DNA of 64,000 nt from Phallusia mammillata (lineage: Eukaryota > Chordata > Ascidiacea > Phlebobranchia > Ascidiidae). A program made the translations under genes and the position numbers. The notes beneath the pieces were generated by a model. The model was not told the DNA's origin. It did not search any database and was given only the letters and a program-made list of their open reading frames with translations. The DNA is taken from positions 62,001 through 126,000 of the forward strand of contig QLIY01000234.1 in assembly GCA_003260075.1 (NCBI GenBank), written 5' to 3'. Of this stretch, positions 36,001-49,000 are shown piece by piece; the first letter of the stretch is position 1; every line of letters starts with the position of its first letter.

Positions 36001-39000
36001 AGGTTGTTTAATAATGTCAAAATGGGGTAAAAGAGAAAAACTAATTTCTAATCACAAATAATTTTGGCTAAAAAACATTGTAACTTGACACAATCACGGG
36101 ATCTAAGCTGGTAATTTTCATTTCATTTATATCAGTCACATGGCAGGTATTATCATATTATTCATATTAGTCATAATGGCTAAAAGATTCAACACATAAA
36201 CAATTCCCTGCTAAGAGATGAAGGAAAATTGTGGCAATACTGCATTAGGTATTTCTGCGTTTTTTTAATATGGTCCCAAAATCTTGCCTAATAGCTAAAA
36301 TAACCAAATGTTGTTTGTGCGTCTTTTGCAGCAAACTAAAATCTATAAAACTACTACTGTATTTGTTGTTTGACTTATAAGACGTGGCACCGTAGACTCT
36401 TGCTCTGTAAAGGGGGAAAGACGAAACAAAAGGAGGAAAGGGTTGGTAAGGTTAAAGTGAGGCACGAAAATTAAACTTGCTCGAGATAAACAAACCGCCT
36501 GTGCCAAGAATTTCGGTTCTGCTTCACGAGAAACCGCAAAGATAACCCATTACGTCAGGGGTTGAGGCGCTCTACTGTATGCAAGAGAGAGAAAAACGGC
36601 TTACAAGTTTTGGGGGGTTTGCTTGCATTATTTTTATCCACGTTTGGGGGAACAATGCCTAAATGTGCTGGAGTCCCCCCCCCCCAGGGGTTGAGGCGCT
36701 CTACTGTATGCAAGAGAGAGAAAAACGGCTTAAAAGTTTTGGGGGGGTTTGCTTGCATTATTTTTACCCACGTTTGGGGGAACAATGCCTAAATGTGCTG
36801 GAGCCATAAAGAGCCCGCCCATGAGCTTCTTGCAATGCTGTCTTTTGTTAGTTTAGTTTTTGTTTTGTTCTATATTTAGTTACTACAAAGCAGTGATTCT
36901 TAACCTGGGGACCGAAAAGCCCCAAGAGGTCCATGGAATTGTCCATAGTACTTAAAAAGAGCTAAGTTTGTCTAAAACGTTTTAGATCATTTTAACAAAA
37001 CTTTTCGGTTACTACTGTACGGCTATTGGCTAGGAGCCACTTAAAGCCAACGCGAAAACTATATAGGTTGCATTAATACATGATGATACAGCCTAAAAAA
37101 ACTTACACTCGTCGTTCCAAGTTTTGTTGCAAAACAAAACACAACCGTACGCATTTCCTACCACTCTCGCTGTCGGAGTTGGGCTTGGCGCTCGCCTAAG
37201 GCGCCATAATTTAACACAAAGAATCAAGAGAGGAACATGTTTAATAAACTGGATGTAGAGGGATTCGTAAAGGGCAAAATAAACTGTACACGTTTTGGTA
37301 TAAACTCACCTAATAAGTGTAAGTAGTGCTAATTGTGATGCTGGACCTAATACCCATACCCCTAGGCGAAGGATTAAATGCTAAAAGTCAATGTTCTGTA
37401 TACCTTTATATATGTGTGTGTATACACAGTCTACAAGAGTACACTGAGGACCACTGTGAGCAACATTAGATGTGCACGTTGTGGCCACACACCAGTTTAT
37501 GTGCACCTATGATTTGTCTTGTGCGTTGAGATTGCAAGACCAATGTACAACTAGTGCAAATTTATAGCAGAGGAAATCTACACGATATCCGAATCCAACT
37601 TAAATCTATCAAGCCCCGTGCATTTATATAAGATTCAATGTGTGAAAACAGCACAAAATTAAGTCACCAATTCATAATTTCTTCTCTCAACGCAAATACT
37701 TTTCATTTAATAAAATTAAAATTTCCGAACGGTAAGATCATTGTTAATTGGGCGAGGAAATCAGAAAATTACCGTCAAAACGTGTAATTATCGCAGTTTG
37801 GCAATGATCATTATCGCGCAATTAGCTGCAGCAAAATAATCAGCTGAATGAAACGCCCAGTGTTTTAGGCTGTTAATGAAACCCCCATTGAGATGTAGTT
37901 AAAATTAATTAAACTCGACACAAACTAATGCACTACAGAAGTGTAAGTGTGTAAGGCAATCTTAAAACAATGATGAAAAAGTTTTCACTACTAACCATAG
38001 AAAAATGCCCCTTTGCTATTATAGAGGCAACAAACAAACACATTTTTAAGTGTTGGCATTTTTTCCTTCTAAACTACAGTTGTTAGGGCAAAACAAAATT
38101 CATGGCATTTTTTGAGCTTATGGACTTGTTTTGCAAACGGTTTTAGACAAACGTTTGGAGAATCTGTTGCAACATGTGTGCACTTTATGTCGAAAATACT
38201 TTTTGATTTTTCATGAATAATACAAGGGTTTTTTTGCACTTAACCAGCTGGAAACCACATTAGACTCAGCAGGGTTTGAACAATTGTTTGTAATGAACTG
38301 CCTATGGTTTTACTACGTTTCGCCTAATAGTGGGCCCTGCAAAAAATGCCAAAAATGCACGACCTCAAATTCGACTCCGTCACGCTTTAACGGACAAAGA
38401 TGCCGCACACGCAGACCCTGTTGCGCATGAGTGAACACGCAGCGGTGCGTGACAAGCCAACGAACAAGTCGTTCTTTGAAGAGCGACCCAGATACTCTGT
38501 AAACAGCCACCGACCCGAAACTGCTGAATGTAACTCTGAGTTTGGCTGGGCGACTTTTCGTGGGTCACACAAGAACAATGAGAGCCTTTCAGCAAGCGCG
38601 GCTTTAAGTTGCGTCAACTTGGCAACAACAAAGATTGTGATCTATTGTGCTTTCCAGCGTATCTGGGCTATTCCAGGCCCGCTCGCACGCTGTAGACGAA
38701 TCAATACAATGTAATTCTGAGTAAATTTGATTGCCGGGTGCTGAATTAACCTTTAATTTCAATGTGATGACTATGCACTTTCTCTGTTGAGATCCTTTTA
38801 AGTGTATTTGATAAATTTAAATGCCTTCGTTTATGGCTGCTAACAAGTTCTATACCACACAGTAAAGCATGCTGCCGCATCTAGATTGCAGCAAACCTTT
38901 TTAAGATACTCTATAGCGAACTTTAAGATAAAAAAATACAATGTGATATTAATGTCATTGCCAAGAAATAGACGCCAAAAATCTGGCTTAATTGATGTTA

Positions 39001-40520
39001 TGCTTACTTAAATACCGAAAAGTTAGACAACTGTTTAGTTTGCCAAGGGTCATACAACATTTGGCAACTTTAAAATGTCAAAACTTGGGGCATGCCGTTA
39101 TACTTACTAAAAGCGAAAAAGCAGCATGCCAATGTACTTGTAAAAGTAAAGCTGTAAACTAACAAAGAAAAACCAATCCACCTTTGCGCGAGAGCCATTA
39201 GCTTCCTCCTAGCTTCATCCCCGTTTACATGCATTCCCAGATCGTGGTTGTTTCCAGCATACATGAGGTCTCTCTCCCTTGCAGCTCGGGCAGCCACGTC
39301 TTGTTGGTGCTGGTGGTGGGGCTGTGGGACCCCAGTCCCGTTCTTGAGGGGACCCATCGTGGGGGTTGATACTTTACGCTCGGGGGCAGGGGATTTCGAC
39401 AGCGCACCGCTCGGGTTCGTAAGATAAGCTGGTGGAAAGGGCACCGAGAAGGGGTAGGGGGCAACAGGATGGGATTTCTTTGATGATTCGGGTGATGAGG
39501 AGCGTCTGGGGGCCGGTGAGGGGGAGGATTGTTGCGGTGATAAAATACCCTTCATTTTCATCGCTTCATTGGCCAGGTCTTGATACTTGAGTAAAACTTC
39601 AAGTGAGTATCCTGGCATACCCCGTATTGCTGCCCCCGCTGCGGCTGCTGCTGCTGCTGCTGCGGCTGCGGCGTCCTTTGTAGCTGATATCGCATCCATG
39701 CTCGTTGCAGCGGCGGTCGGAGCGCAGAAGCTTTTGAAGTAAGGGTTTGCGAGCAAATGAGCCTGAGTGTGGTGCGCAAAGCCGGGAAGACTCTCGTAAA
39801 CTCGCTTGTCGGCCTCGCTCAGGGCCCCGAGTGCCGGAACTTGGCCCGGCGGCATCATGCTGGCGCCGTACGCCGCGATTTGCGACGGGAAAAGCATTGG
39901 GATGTCTGCCAAGCCCATACCAGGTGTCTGCGAGACGCGAGCGCCCATTAAGTAGGCCGGATTGGCGGCGAGGGGATACATAAAGCCTTGTAGAGCAGCG
40001 GGTGTAATTCCAGCACTCGACGAGGCCGCGTTCGGCGAAGAACCAGGCGATTGTTGTTGTTGTCTTTCCACTTCGCCGCTCAGCGCAAGTCCTTGCTGCC
40101 GCGCTAAAGTCTCGGCGCAGACGTTGGGGTCGAACGCCGCCGCGGGGTACATGAAGGGGTTGAGAAATGGCAACATGGGGTTGTGTGGGGCGAAGTGTGC
40201 CATCGGGTGTCCGCTGACCCCGGCCATCGAAGTCAAAGGGTGAGGTAGAACCATCGGCCGCGGTCCGTGCTCGCTGTCGGTCACGTTGCTAGGCGATTGG
40301 GGTCGCTTAGCAACCGGAGACAGGGAGCGGGTCGGCGATTCGGTCGAGCAGTTGCGGTAGGACGAGAGCAGGTGTCTGTCGTCTTGATACAGGCGCTGAT
40401 GTAATACTCCATTGCTGTGGTTGTAATTCGCCATTGAGGTGTCTTCGCCAGGACTACGGTCGTTCAGACGCATGCTTTCCGGCTTAACTGACACTGTACC
40501 TGGCGGGTTTCCTGGTTCAT
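24061..40520 (-). CDS. VGLL4: VGLL4/Tgi-type TEAD cofactor with two Tondu motifs and PPxY motifs (5' end missing)
   Basis: Predicted nuclear antagonist of Yorkie/YAP-TEAD transcription in the Hippo pathway. Exons on the minus strand: 40520-39182, 35112-34551, 33775-33647, 33420-32929 and 24969-24061. Phases fit at every junction (for example G|AT across the 8-kb last intron, giving DPNAAANIDEHF). The last exon has Tondu cores IDEHFRRSLG (24949-24920) and VDDHFQKALG (24856-24827), spaced as in VGLL4. PPxY motifs lie at 24252-24241, 24195-24184 (both PPPY) and 33192-33181 (PPGY). Exon A is rich in Pro, Ala and Ser, with a 13-Ala-type tract and LEVLL. Exon B has Arg/Ser-rich segments. C runs at 24609-24684 and 33040-33076 change the reading frame, so true lengths there are unknown. 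The visible protein exceeds 1,100 residues against about 290 in human VGLL4. The first exon or exons lie upstream and were not found. Orthology rests on the Tondu pair. Confidence 0.85.
24609..24684. repeat. 76-base C run inside the Tondu exon
   Basis: The frame that reads through the second Tondu motif is not the frame that continues on the far side (HLLYAQSGKLPP and onward). The run length is therefore not the real one. Confidence 0.75.
25958..26188. repeat. Tandem allele-like duplication at a C run
   Basis: 25958-26065 and 26076-26188 match, with about five substitutions and one 3-base indel in 108 bases. They are separated by 11 C (26066-26076, one probably native). Confidence 0.8.
29594..30436. 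repeat. Cluster of three C runs with multiple copies
   Basis: A segment starting atgcatttgaaacg occurs at 29594, 30010 and 30124. A second segment starting ggccaaagttc occurs at about 29792 and 30228. They are joined by C runs at 29997-30009, 30113-30123 and 30218-30227. This looks like at least four overlapping contig ends laid in a row. Confidence 0.75.
30699..30790. mobile_element. Possible truncated hAT-type left end
   Basis: It starts cagggtttcccaaac like other local hAT ends. No convincing right end or target duplication was found. Confidence 0.35.
33040..33076. repeat. 37-base C run in a VGLL4/Tgi exon
   Basis: The exon reads GGNTVRSS before the run and DEERANRLKRK after it, in different frames. 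The shorter run at 33280-33290 in the same exon keeps the frame as Gly codons. Confidence 0.65.
33976..34192. mobile_element. hAT-type MITE in a VGLL4/Tgi intron
   Basis: Ends cagtggttctcaaac and gtttgagaaccactg are perfect inverted repeats. The 8-base target duplication CTTTAGAT is perfect (33968-33975 and 34193-34200). 217 bases. Subterminal ggccgcaaaa and gggagccgca blocks are present. Confidence 0.93.
35755..35800 (-). pseudogene. Partial tRNA-like sequence
   Basis: On the minus strand it has a T arm with a perfect B box (gggttcgaatcc) followed by taccaaaacc. No D arm or A box was found at the expected distance. Probably a remnant of a tRNA-derived SINE. Confidence 0.45.
36555..36804. 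repeat. Tandem allele-like duplication at a C run
   Basis: Two copies of about 119 bases, starting aggggttgaggcgctctact, differ by a few bases including the length of a short G tract. They are separated by 11 C (36675-36685). Confidence 0.8.
36891..36960. mobile_element. Truncated hAT-type left end
   Basis: It starts cagtgattcttaacctgggg. No matching right terminus was found. Confidence 0.4.
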
Positions 40521-40989
40521 CTGCAAAAACAATCCGCCCGTTAGACTCGAAGCGTATTGAACCAATGAATACAACAACAAACGCTCTACAGCAGAGACCG
40601 AAAGCTTCAGCCAAATAGGAATTTATTACATGGTAGTTGGATGTTAGAAATACGATGCGAGTATCATTTAACACTTTTAATCCTGGCCGTAAGTACCTTA
40701 CTGTGGCCAAACAACCCCTTGCCTCTCACTAAACCAGTGTCTCATAACTGATCAGTTATTTTAACTTGTATGCACCCAAAATTTGTTATTTTGTTAACTG
40801 CCGATTCGCATACAAAGCCTGACTCCGGCTGGTAGTGCAATAAGGCAACCCATTGACGATATGCACCAGATATATACACTAGTTCTAAAACATCAGTTTG
40901 AAATATGTTATCAATGTGACACCTCTGGTACGAATTACTTTATGGTCGTAGTCCTGCCACTTCACAGCAATATACTTTCACTGTCTAAA

Positions 40990-41187
40990 ATACTTTTTGG
41001 TCGGGTTTCATCACCAATCTGTCGCACCACACCAGAAATCGCACTTTAACAGACAATTGCAAAGTCCAACAAAACCGAAAATCTACTGCCCCCCCCCCTT
41101 TTTGGTCGGGTTTCATCACCAATCTGTCGCACCACACCAGAAATCGAACTTTAAATTGCAAAGTCCAACAAAACCGAAAATCTACTA
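40990..41187. repeat. Tandem allele-like duplication at a C run
   Basis: Two copies of about 90-99 bases, starting with a ttttggtcgggtttcatc block, with one 6-base indel. C run at 41089-41098. Confidence 0.8.
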
Positions 41188-41777
41188 CATACAATGTCGC
41201 CTAAAATCAACTTGTGAGTCACGACTATGTGTCGCCAAAGCGAAACGAAAACCAATCCTTTTAACAACAGAGACAAGAGACAACGCTTGTTAAACAATGT
41301 AAAAGTTACTGCCGCACACAGGCCGGGACCAGACTGAATGACTGGCGGGGAAGACAGCCTCAAAATCCCGCCCATTGTTTCGATTTATTGTCGGTCTGAA
41401 TCAATAAATCTTCGCGGGGGTCTTTCGTTGTAAATTTTCAGTGACGTCATACTCTGGTCTAGTTAATGATTGTGACGTCATAATGATAAATTAAAAGCGT
41501 TTTGAGCACATTATTAAAAACGAGGTATAAAAAATAACTTAGTAGGACACTTTATGCAAACAAAACTGCGAATTGCAATCTAGGTGGGAAGACATAGTTA
41601 AACGTTTTATTTAAACCAACACAACACTTAATTGTAGCAGAAATTAAACAACGGATTAATCCACCAGCTGTTTTTACCCGTTTTAATGCTCTGGGCACGC
41701 CTTGTCAACCTTGAACATCCCACGCCTAAAATTAACTTGCCGTGTGGAGAGGGTTGGGTGAAAACCGCGTAATTAAA

Positions 41778-41990
41778 ATGTTAAAACCCGCTGTGGACCT
41801 TAACTTGACGTCACTGGCACTGCTATGTAAGGTGAGAGTAAGTTAACACAATCAGTTTCAATTTTTAATCGTTTTTTTTTTACCCCCCCCCCATGTTAAA
41901 ACCCGCTGTGGACCTTAACTTGACGTCACTGGCACTGCTACATACGGTGAGAGTAAGTTAACACAATCAGTTTCACTTTTTAATCGTCTT
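41778..41990. repeat. Tandem allele-like duplication at a C run
   Basis: About 105 bases on each side of 10 C (41883-41892), including the CRE palindrome. Confidence 0.8.
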
Positions 41991-42013
41991 TTTTGTGTGT
42001 CTGTTTCGAAACA

Positions 42014-42212
42014 GGAACAAGAAACTGATGTGTCGGGTTTGAAACTTTGCGACTTTTTTAATAAGTTTCGGGCCTAGGGTTATTTTAAGGTTCAAACACA
42101 AACACACCCCCCCCCCCAGGAACAAGAAACTGATGTGTCGGGTTTGAAACTTTGCGACTTTTTTTTATAAGTTCCTGGCATAGAGTTATATCGAGGTTCA
42201 AACACAAACACA
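42014..42212. repeat. Tandem allele-like duplication at a C run
   Basis: About 93 bases on each side of 11 C (42107-42117), starting aggaacaagaaactgatg. Confidence 0.8.
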
Positions 42213-42377
42213 AGTGGAACTGGTAAGTAACAGACTTTGAAACGTCCACTAATTCCCACAATCATAAACTGACATATCTTGTGTTTAACTGAATGTGCAA
42301 ACAATATTCAAACTAGATAAAATATCAACTACATTAGAACACACAACTTTCTACTTAAATTCAGTCCAACACACAGG

Positions 42378-42681
42378 CATTCAATTTGGTATCAACGCAC
42401 AAAAGTCAACTAACTAAACAAACAGTAGGCTAAAGACAACATACAGATTGTCACCTTTGCTGCGAAAGAGCGAAGGCCATGCATTTGGGCACACAATTCA
42501 GGGCTTGAAACTATAACTTTAATCCCCCCCCCCGCATTCAATTTGGTATCAACGCACAAAAGTCAACTAACTAAACAAACACTAGGCTAAAGACAACATA
42601 CAGATTGTCACCTTTGCTGAGAAAGAGCGAAGGCCATGCATTTAGGCACACAGTGCAGGGTTTGAAACTGTAACTATGAAC
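42378..42681. repeat. Tandem allele-like duplication at a C run
   Basis: About 146 bases on each side of 10 C (42524-42533), with about seven differences. Confidence 0.8.
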
Positions 42682-42934
42682 AACCAAGCTGAAAACGTTT
42701 CAGTAACACACTGGGATAAAACTTTTTACTGTTTCCTGCCAACAACAACTTGTCTAACTCCTAAACTGTTGCTGGATCTGTGGCGAGTTGTCCATCAAAA
42801 AACGTTGCCGGAAACCCGGGTTAAAATTTGCGGTAGCGCACTGACGTCATAACGCAGTTCCCGTTACAAGTGGATGAGCGGTGTGAAAATCCACGCCCTT
42901 TGTTCACGTGCAAGCAACAAGAGCTTTTCGCACG

Positions 42935-43016
<82 letters not shown>
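42935..43016. repeat. 82-base C run
   Basis: Uninterrupted C with no obvious flanking duplication. Same length as the G run at 8017-8098. Confidence 0.6.
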
Positions 43017-46000
43017 ACAACGAGAGCAAGTTTCCCGCAGATTACTCGGTGTTTGTCCGACGCACGCGATTACGGAGCAGACTGATTTCGTGGCTATTCG
43101 TCCATCAAAGAACCAGTTAAATGTGCCAGCGTGGCGCGTGTCAAATGGACAAAGCGCAAACTGACTTATACGCGGAATTTTGACTGAAATTCACGCCGCA
43201 TGGCAACACGGGCACGATTAATGTGAGTGCGTTATTTTACGTTCCAGCAAATTTATTTCCACGAAAACTCTTTCATTTTAACTCCATGTGCGTGCCACCA
43301 AATTTGTATGCAAAAGCGAGAACAGCAATGTCTGATTTGCTGGAGTCGTGCCAAATTGCATTGGCTTCTAAACTGTAAAATTTCAACTTTCAAATTCTAA
43401 TTAAAACCACGCCAGCGACCTAAAATATATTACGAAGAAAAAAATCCTTTCTAAACTAACTGCTACTCAAACTAAATGTTTGAAATTCTTCAACAGCTGA
43501 TAAATTGTCTGACTAGCTACTGGAATGCGTTTCCCTACAAAACATAACTCCATGACGTAGTTTTAACGTCATATTTCGTTTGCTCGGGCACAGGCCCAAT
43601 TCCGTCGAAGGGGAACATACAAGACGAAGGCAAGGAACTTTCAAGCCGATTTTGGAGGGCTTCGGCGACCACCGCAAAGCACGATAAGGCGCCTTTCTTT
43701 TCCCAAGTCCGCCGCTACTTCTCTCTCTTTGCACTGCTTCTCTTGAGAGCAAAGCCGCGGCACGGAAATGGAAGGAACACACAAGCGCGCGCGCAACAGT
43801 AAACACGAGCCCGGTGCGTGCGTGTGTGTAACGATGACGTGTTCGCAGCTTAAACCGCTTAAACGCGTCGTAGCCTCGGGGCCCAAAAGCGAATGTTTCT
43901 GAAATTGAAGGTGAAAATTACAGACCGGGTTTGGCAAGCGCTCCTGCTTCAGATCAATAAGCTATCGACCGAACTAGAAATTCTCGCACAGACCTGAGGA
44001 GGTGTTCGTGCAGACGGGATTGCTACGTGCTTTGGTTTGCGCGTCGACGCCGTAAAGTGTACTTGGTGTGACACGGAAACGGGAAAAAATCACTTCCGTT
44101 TCGCAGAGGTCTGATTTCCTATGTTAATGCTGCGCTTGCTGTGTACAATGCAAGCATGTCAATAGGCAACAAATCTCAGCCCAGCATGTTAAACGAACTA
44201 AATATATTTGTAGGCTACTGTCTTCAACCCTAGTCTAGTCTGGTGGCACGTAGCGTTAATAAACTGAATAAACTGTTTATTTGTGTATCAGGCCTTTGTA
44301 TGGCAAAGTTACTGCTATAATTAAAAAAATCTTTCTATTTAGCCACAATTTAAATATCAATGTCGTTTTATGTGACGAATTAGGCGAGTATTATCATAAC
44401 ATCGGATTATTCGGATACGAATGGGTTGACAGTAATTTGACGCAAGCTTTGATTTACTACCATTTTGCCATTTTGTGGTGCCATTTGTAAGCTAGATTTT
44501 GTAGGTTTTTGCAAACAACCCTCCAATGAAGCAATAACGCCGACCATAAAAGTCACAGACATCGCAAAAATAGAAGACAAATTTCTTCAAGTTTAAGACG
44601 CGGGTTTATGTAATGCAATATATTTTGAACAAGAAAACATTAGCTCAGTTAAAGCCACATACAAAATCGTATTCTAGTCTGGGGGTCGCACAGTGCGCCT
44701 CAATTGGTACCATGACGTATACGATCTGTGACCCCCATAATTTGCACCAGACGAGGCGACTACAAAAACACGACTGCGTCACAAAAGATAACCTCTCTTA
44801 TCGAATGTTCAAAGCCTTGCAGATGACGTCCTGTGGCCAGTGCTCGTGCTTGTTGGGGGCAGATAAGGGACTATAGGCTCCCACGAGAGCTCCTTGCCAA
44901 GTGTCAAATTATGATTGAAAAGGCGTGTTGAAAACGGGCTAATTTTGGAGGCCTGCAAGTGCGGTGCCATACAAAAACCAGGCCTTGAAAGCGTGACTGA
45001 AAATCGATGGTTGGGTTTAGGGAGTGAGCGGAAAAACGTGTTGCCCAAACAGCCAAGACCCAAGAGTGTTGAAGCCAACGCTCTGCTGCACTGTTTTCGG
45101 TAATCACATCACGTCAGTTTTAGTTTAATGTAAGTTGGCGAGTGTTGAGGAGGCGTGGCCTTAGCTGTAATTAACGAAAGGCTGCCTACCAAATCTCTTA
45201 CATGTCATAGTTCTAATTGCAAATTTCCCCTTGTTGAGCAGATCATTTGGCATAAAATTCACTAACCCTATTTAACAATTCTGTTACCAATTGCCAATTT
45301 GTAAAAACAAAACCGCGCGAAATTGGAACAAAAAAAGCCACGGTAAAAACACTACGCCAAAGGTCAATTTCAAGTCTCTAAACGTATGAATTATTGCAAA
45401 AAAGTCCTCGGTACCTTAGTTAGTGATACGTTTTTCTGTTAGGTAAGCATTTTCAATTTTCAACGTTTAGCTGTGTACGCATATAACACATGCGTGAATC
45501 AAACACTAGGTCCTTTGTTAATCAGAGGAAGGTTTAGTTGACCGCATCATGCCTTCTAATAACCGTAACCACTACATCCTATGCATATCAAGTCGCCTTT
45601 CAAACCCTGACCTTGCAGCTGCATTACCATGAATACAAATATCAGATAATATTAGTGTCGAAAATTACCAAATGCAATTCCGAGTACGTTTATTGCACAA
45701 ACATAAGTGTTAACTTCAGGCAACACCGAAAGCCTTTGTTTGACATCTTAAATGTTCAGGTAAGTGTTTCGGAAATAAACTCACTTTCTTAAATGTAAAC
45801 AAACTTAAACAAGGATCTACCAAAATTGATTAGCATTTCAAATAAGCCACAGTTTTCAAACCTTAATTGATGAACATGTAAACGTCAGAAAAAACACTAT
45901 GGGGTGCCACAAGGTTCAAAACCTGTCCGATTTACGTTCTATTGGCGGTCTGTTCAAGATAAATGTTTACCTTTTAACACGGTGATACATAAAACAGTGC

Positions 46001-49000
46001 TTCTCTCGGTTCCGCGGGATAAATGTGACCTTTCAAACCCTTTTCCATTTACAGGGACGCCCAAATCGATAGCGCAACAACTTTGCGATAGAAATCGGTA
46101 AAATAACAAACAACGTCTTATTGGCTTGACTTTTGCATTAGTTGACATGTCGAGGTGTCTGTTGCTTTATTTATAGAACCTTTGTGAAACTGGGTTAATG
46201 TACCTTATAGTTATGATGTGGTTTTATTTCAAACAAAGATTGTGTGGATGGTTTCCTTGTGTTATTCTGATCAATTTCATAACATATTTCCAAGTATTTT
46301 TGTAACATTAAGTTGATGCGAAAAACAAACATACTTTAAGATACTGACTAAATGCTCAACTACCCTTAGCTCTTCTTTTCAAAGTAAGCTCCCGCATTGC
46401 AACGATGCTAAACAGAAACCTTTTCCAAAAAGAAAACCAAACTCTGTTAAAACATCCAAATATTTCATCTGGGGCTAAGGAAATAAATCAATTATGCTTT
46501 CGTTTTTCTCTCTCTGACTCTTGCCTGAAAACTGTCTACTCGCAGGTTCCAGACCGGATAAACACATTTAGTTGACAAGCATTACGAAAGAGAATAACTA
46601 GCAAAGTGAAAAGACATTTTAACAAATCAGAATTCAATCGGTTTAGTGACGCCTTGGTGTCACCTTCGATCAACCAGACTTGGCGAGAAAAACCTCTTTG
46701 CAATATCATGTTACCGAGAACGATCATCTGGGATTAAAACGAATTAGGGAAGCCAACGCCATCAGGCAAATTCGTTTAGAAATACCCGGTTTCTGCTAAC
46801 GCAATAATAACATGTCAAAATCACCTTCTACCACCTGTAATTACAAAATTGGCACACGTCTCCAACATACTTTTCTCATTATGCCACGCGCCAATTTTCG
46901 TTGTATCAAAGTGTTAGACTAATAGCTGTACACATCACAAATTAAAATTCTTTCCGCAGGTTAATTTTAATGCCCCAGCACATACGCAACTAGTAAAAGC
47001 TGTCTTCTTCCATCAGGAACGGAAGCCACCAGAGACCATGTTGTTTCAAAACAAAATCAATTACAGAATAAGCCCATATATCGTATTGTTAAACATTTCA
47101 AGCCAGCACATAATCTGTATAATCCTGTGCCCTTGCCGTTTGCATTACACGCTCAGTCTGCCCTTCGGGACATGATCAAAGGCCCATGTTCCATGTCAGC
47201 GTCTTAGCCGTATCATGTCTACCAAGCGTTTGGGAGAAAGGTCAGGTATTTTAACGCATCTACTGATCGCATGCCACAGCATACATTCCACACTTCGACC
47301 TGGACTCTTGGCTAATGCCATTTTAAGTATTTAAGGAATTTGTAGATACAGTACATTAGGTATGTGGGTGTTGTGAGGGCAAGTTTTGCACCATTTTTTT
47401 AGACAATAACGTAAACAGAGCCGATGGTCGACGCTTTGCATTGAGCTAAGCTGAGTTTGTTTTGCTTGGTGACAGAACACATCGTGACATAATTGCACTG
47501 AACAATCACCAAGCCGGAAATAGCTGCGCAACGTTAAAACATTAGTTCAACAAGCAATGTAAGTGGCTAACTACAGCAGACAACATTTACAAACAAACGT
47601 TTTTTGTGACAGAAAAATGCTTCAAAAGACAAACACCATCATAAAAAAGGAAACTTGGTTTCATTATGAATGTTGAAGCACGATGTCAAGAAAAGAAGAC
47701 TCAAACCACTTTTGGCTGTAATTGAGACGTGAACTAGGCTTGCGGTTTTCCATTTCCGCGCAAATTGTGTGCGATCATCCGACGAAAGCGACCACTTTAC
47801 GACTCGAAGTGTCGAAAAACATCACAGAAAGGCTGCGCGGAGACTCAAATCGAGATGAAAACACGTGAAAACGGTGTAGTCGTCACCCAAAACACCTGTA
47901 CGTCGGTGTGTACATCACAGCGAATTGGTTTGCTGAATTCGCGCTTTTTATGGCTACTATTTGAATTAGTTCGCTTTGAGCGCATTTCTTGCGATGCCCA
48001 ATTCTCCCAGAATTTCGATTTCTGGAAATGTCAGTTGTGACAATCGAGTAAGGTTGAAACAGTTGTTCACACTCATACAGGTAACCAAGAACACTTGGAA
48101 TTAATCATATGGACGCAAAAATTTGCGTGTTAACAACACTGTCGAGTCAGATCTAATTTTCTTACAAAAACCTTATTTAAATAGAATAAGTGTGCTAACA
48201 ACAATCGCACTAAACACCCCTGGAAAGACTTTTGACGATTAAACAAAAGAATGTATGGTAGTGTTGTGGTATTAGAAAAGTGACATCAGCATGGGCCGAC
48301 TAAGGACTATTTCAAATAATCCAGTGCATTTTTCGCATGCCTTAGCTCAGCATGCAGCAAAGCGCGATAGAACACGATCTCACAGTTAACAGCAACAAAC
48401 TAAATAGCGCCACGGGCTTATGCCTTTGGGCTGGCGGGCAGCAACATCCAGCAACCGGAGATGAGTGGCTACTCGGGCAGAACACATTACCAGGTAACAA
48501 AACGCCGAACTGCGCGGGCCTTTATGCGTAATTTAAGCCGGTAGGATGTCGCAAGGCCCTCTCCTCCACGCCGAGAGGTCGGCCGCGTGAGGAGCAAGGT
48601 TTGTATGGAAACAAACACCGCTGCTTGGCTGCGAGACTGGCCCGTTCGGCAGGCGCTAGAACCGATATTAGGTCAGATAAGAACGGAATCAATGCAGTGG
48701 CGAACAATCCTGCATGCCATGACCCAGGATTCGTTGAACCAGCCAGGAAGATTTGTAATCTTTACAGAGCATCAATTTACATTTCTCCCCTCGTTGTATC
48801 ATCCCAAAATACGTGCTAAAAGCGAAACTATGCTCTGCAGTCATAAAGCTCTAAAGCAGTTCTGCAATGAAAAGCCGAATTTTTTCACTACTTAATCTTG
48901 CATGCATATAAATAGGCCAAATTTGTAATCTTATGATCTAACAAAGCACTCACCACATTTTAACATTTAGTAACTAGATATCATACATAAGTTCAATTCT

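Larger units (their letters stand above)
35113..39181 (-). other. Intron of the VGLL4/Tgi gene
   Basis: It is bounded by donor AAAG|GTGGAT (39181) and acceptor tttcag (35113). It holds a tRNA-like fragment (35755-35800), an allele-like duplication (36555-36804) and a hAT end (36891). Other sequence is unremarkable. Confidence 0.7.
40521..43500. promoter_or_regulatory. Upstream region with CRE cluster
   Basis: Full CRE palindromes TGACGTCA occur at 41442-41449, 41473-41480, 41806-41813 (again at 41921-41928 in its allele-like copy) and 42842-42849. This is the 5' side of the VGLL4/Tgi gene, so a CREB/ATF-responsive promoter or enhancer is possible. Allele-like duplications lie at 40990-41187, 41778-41990, 42014-42212 and 42378-42681, each around a run of 10-11 C. 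Confidence 0.4.

Noticed and set aside
42821..43164. Poly-Pro and poly-Gly frames
   Set aside because: Translations of the 82-base C run.
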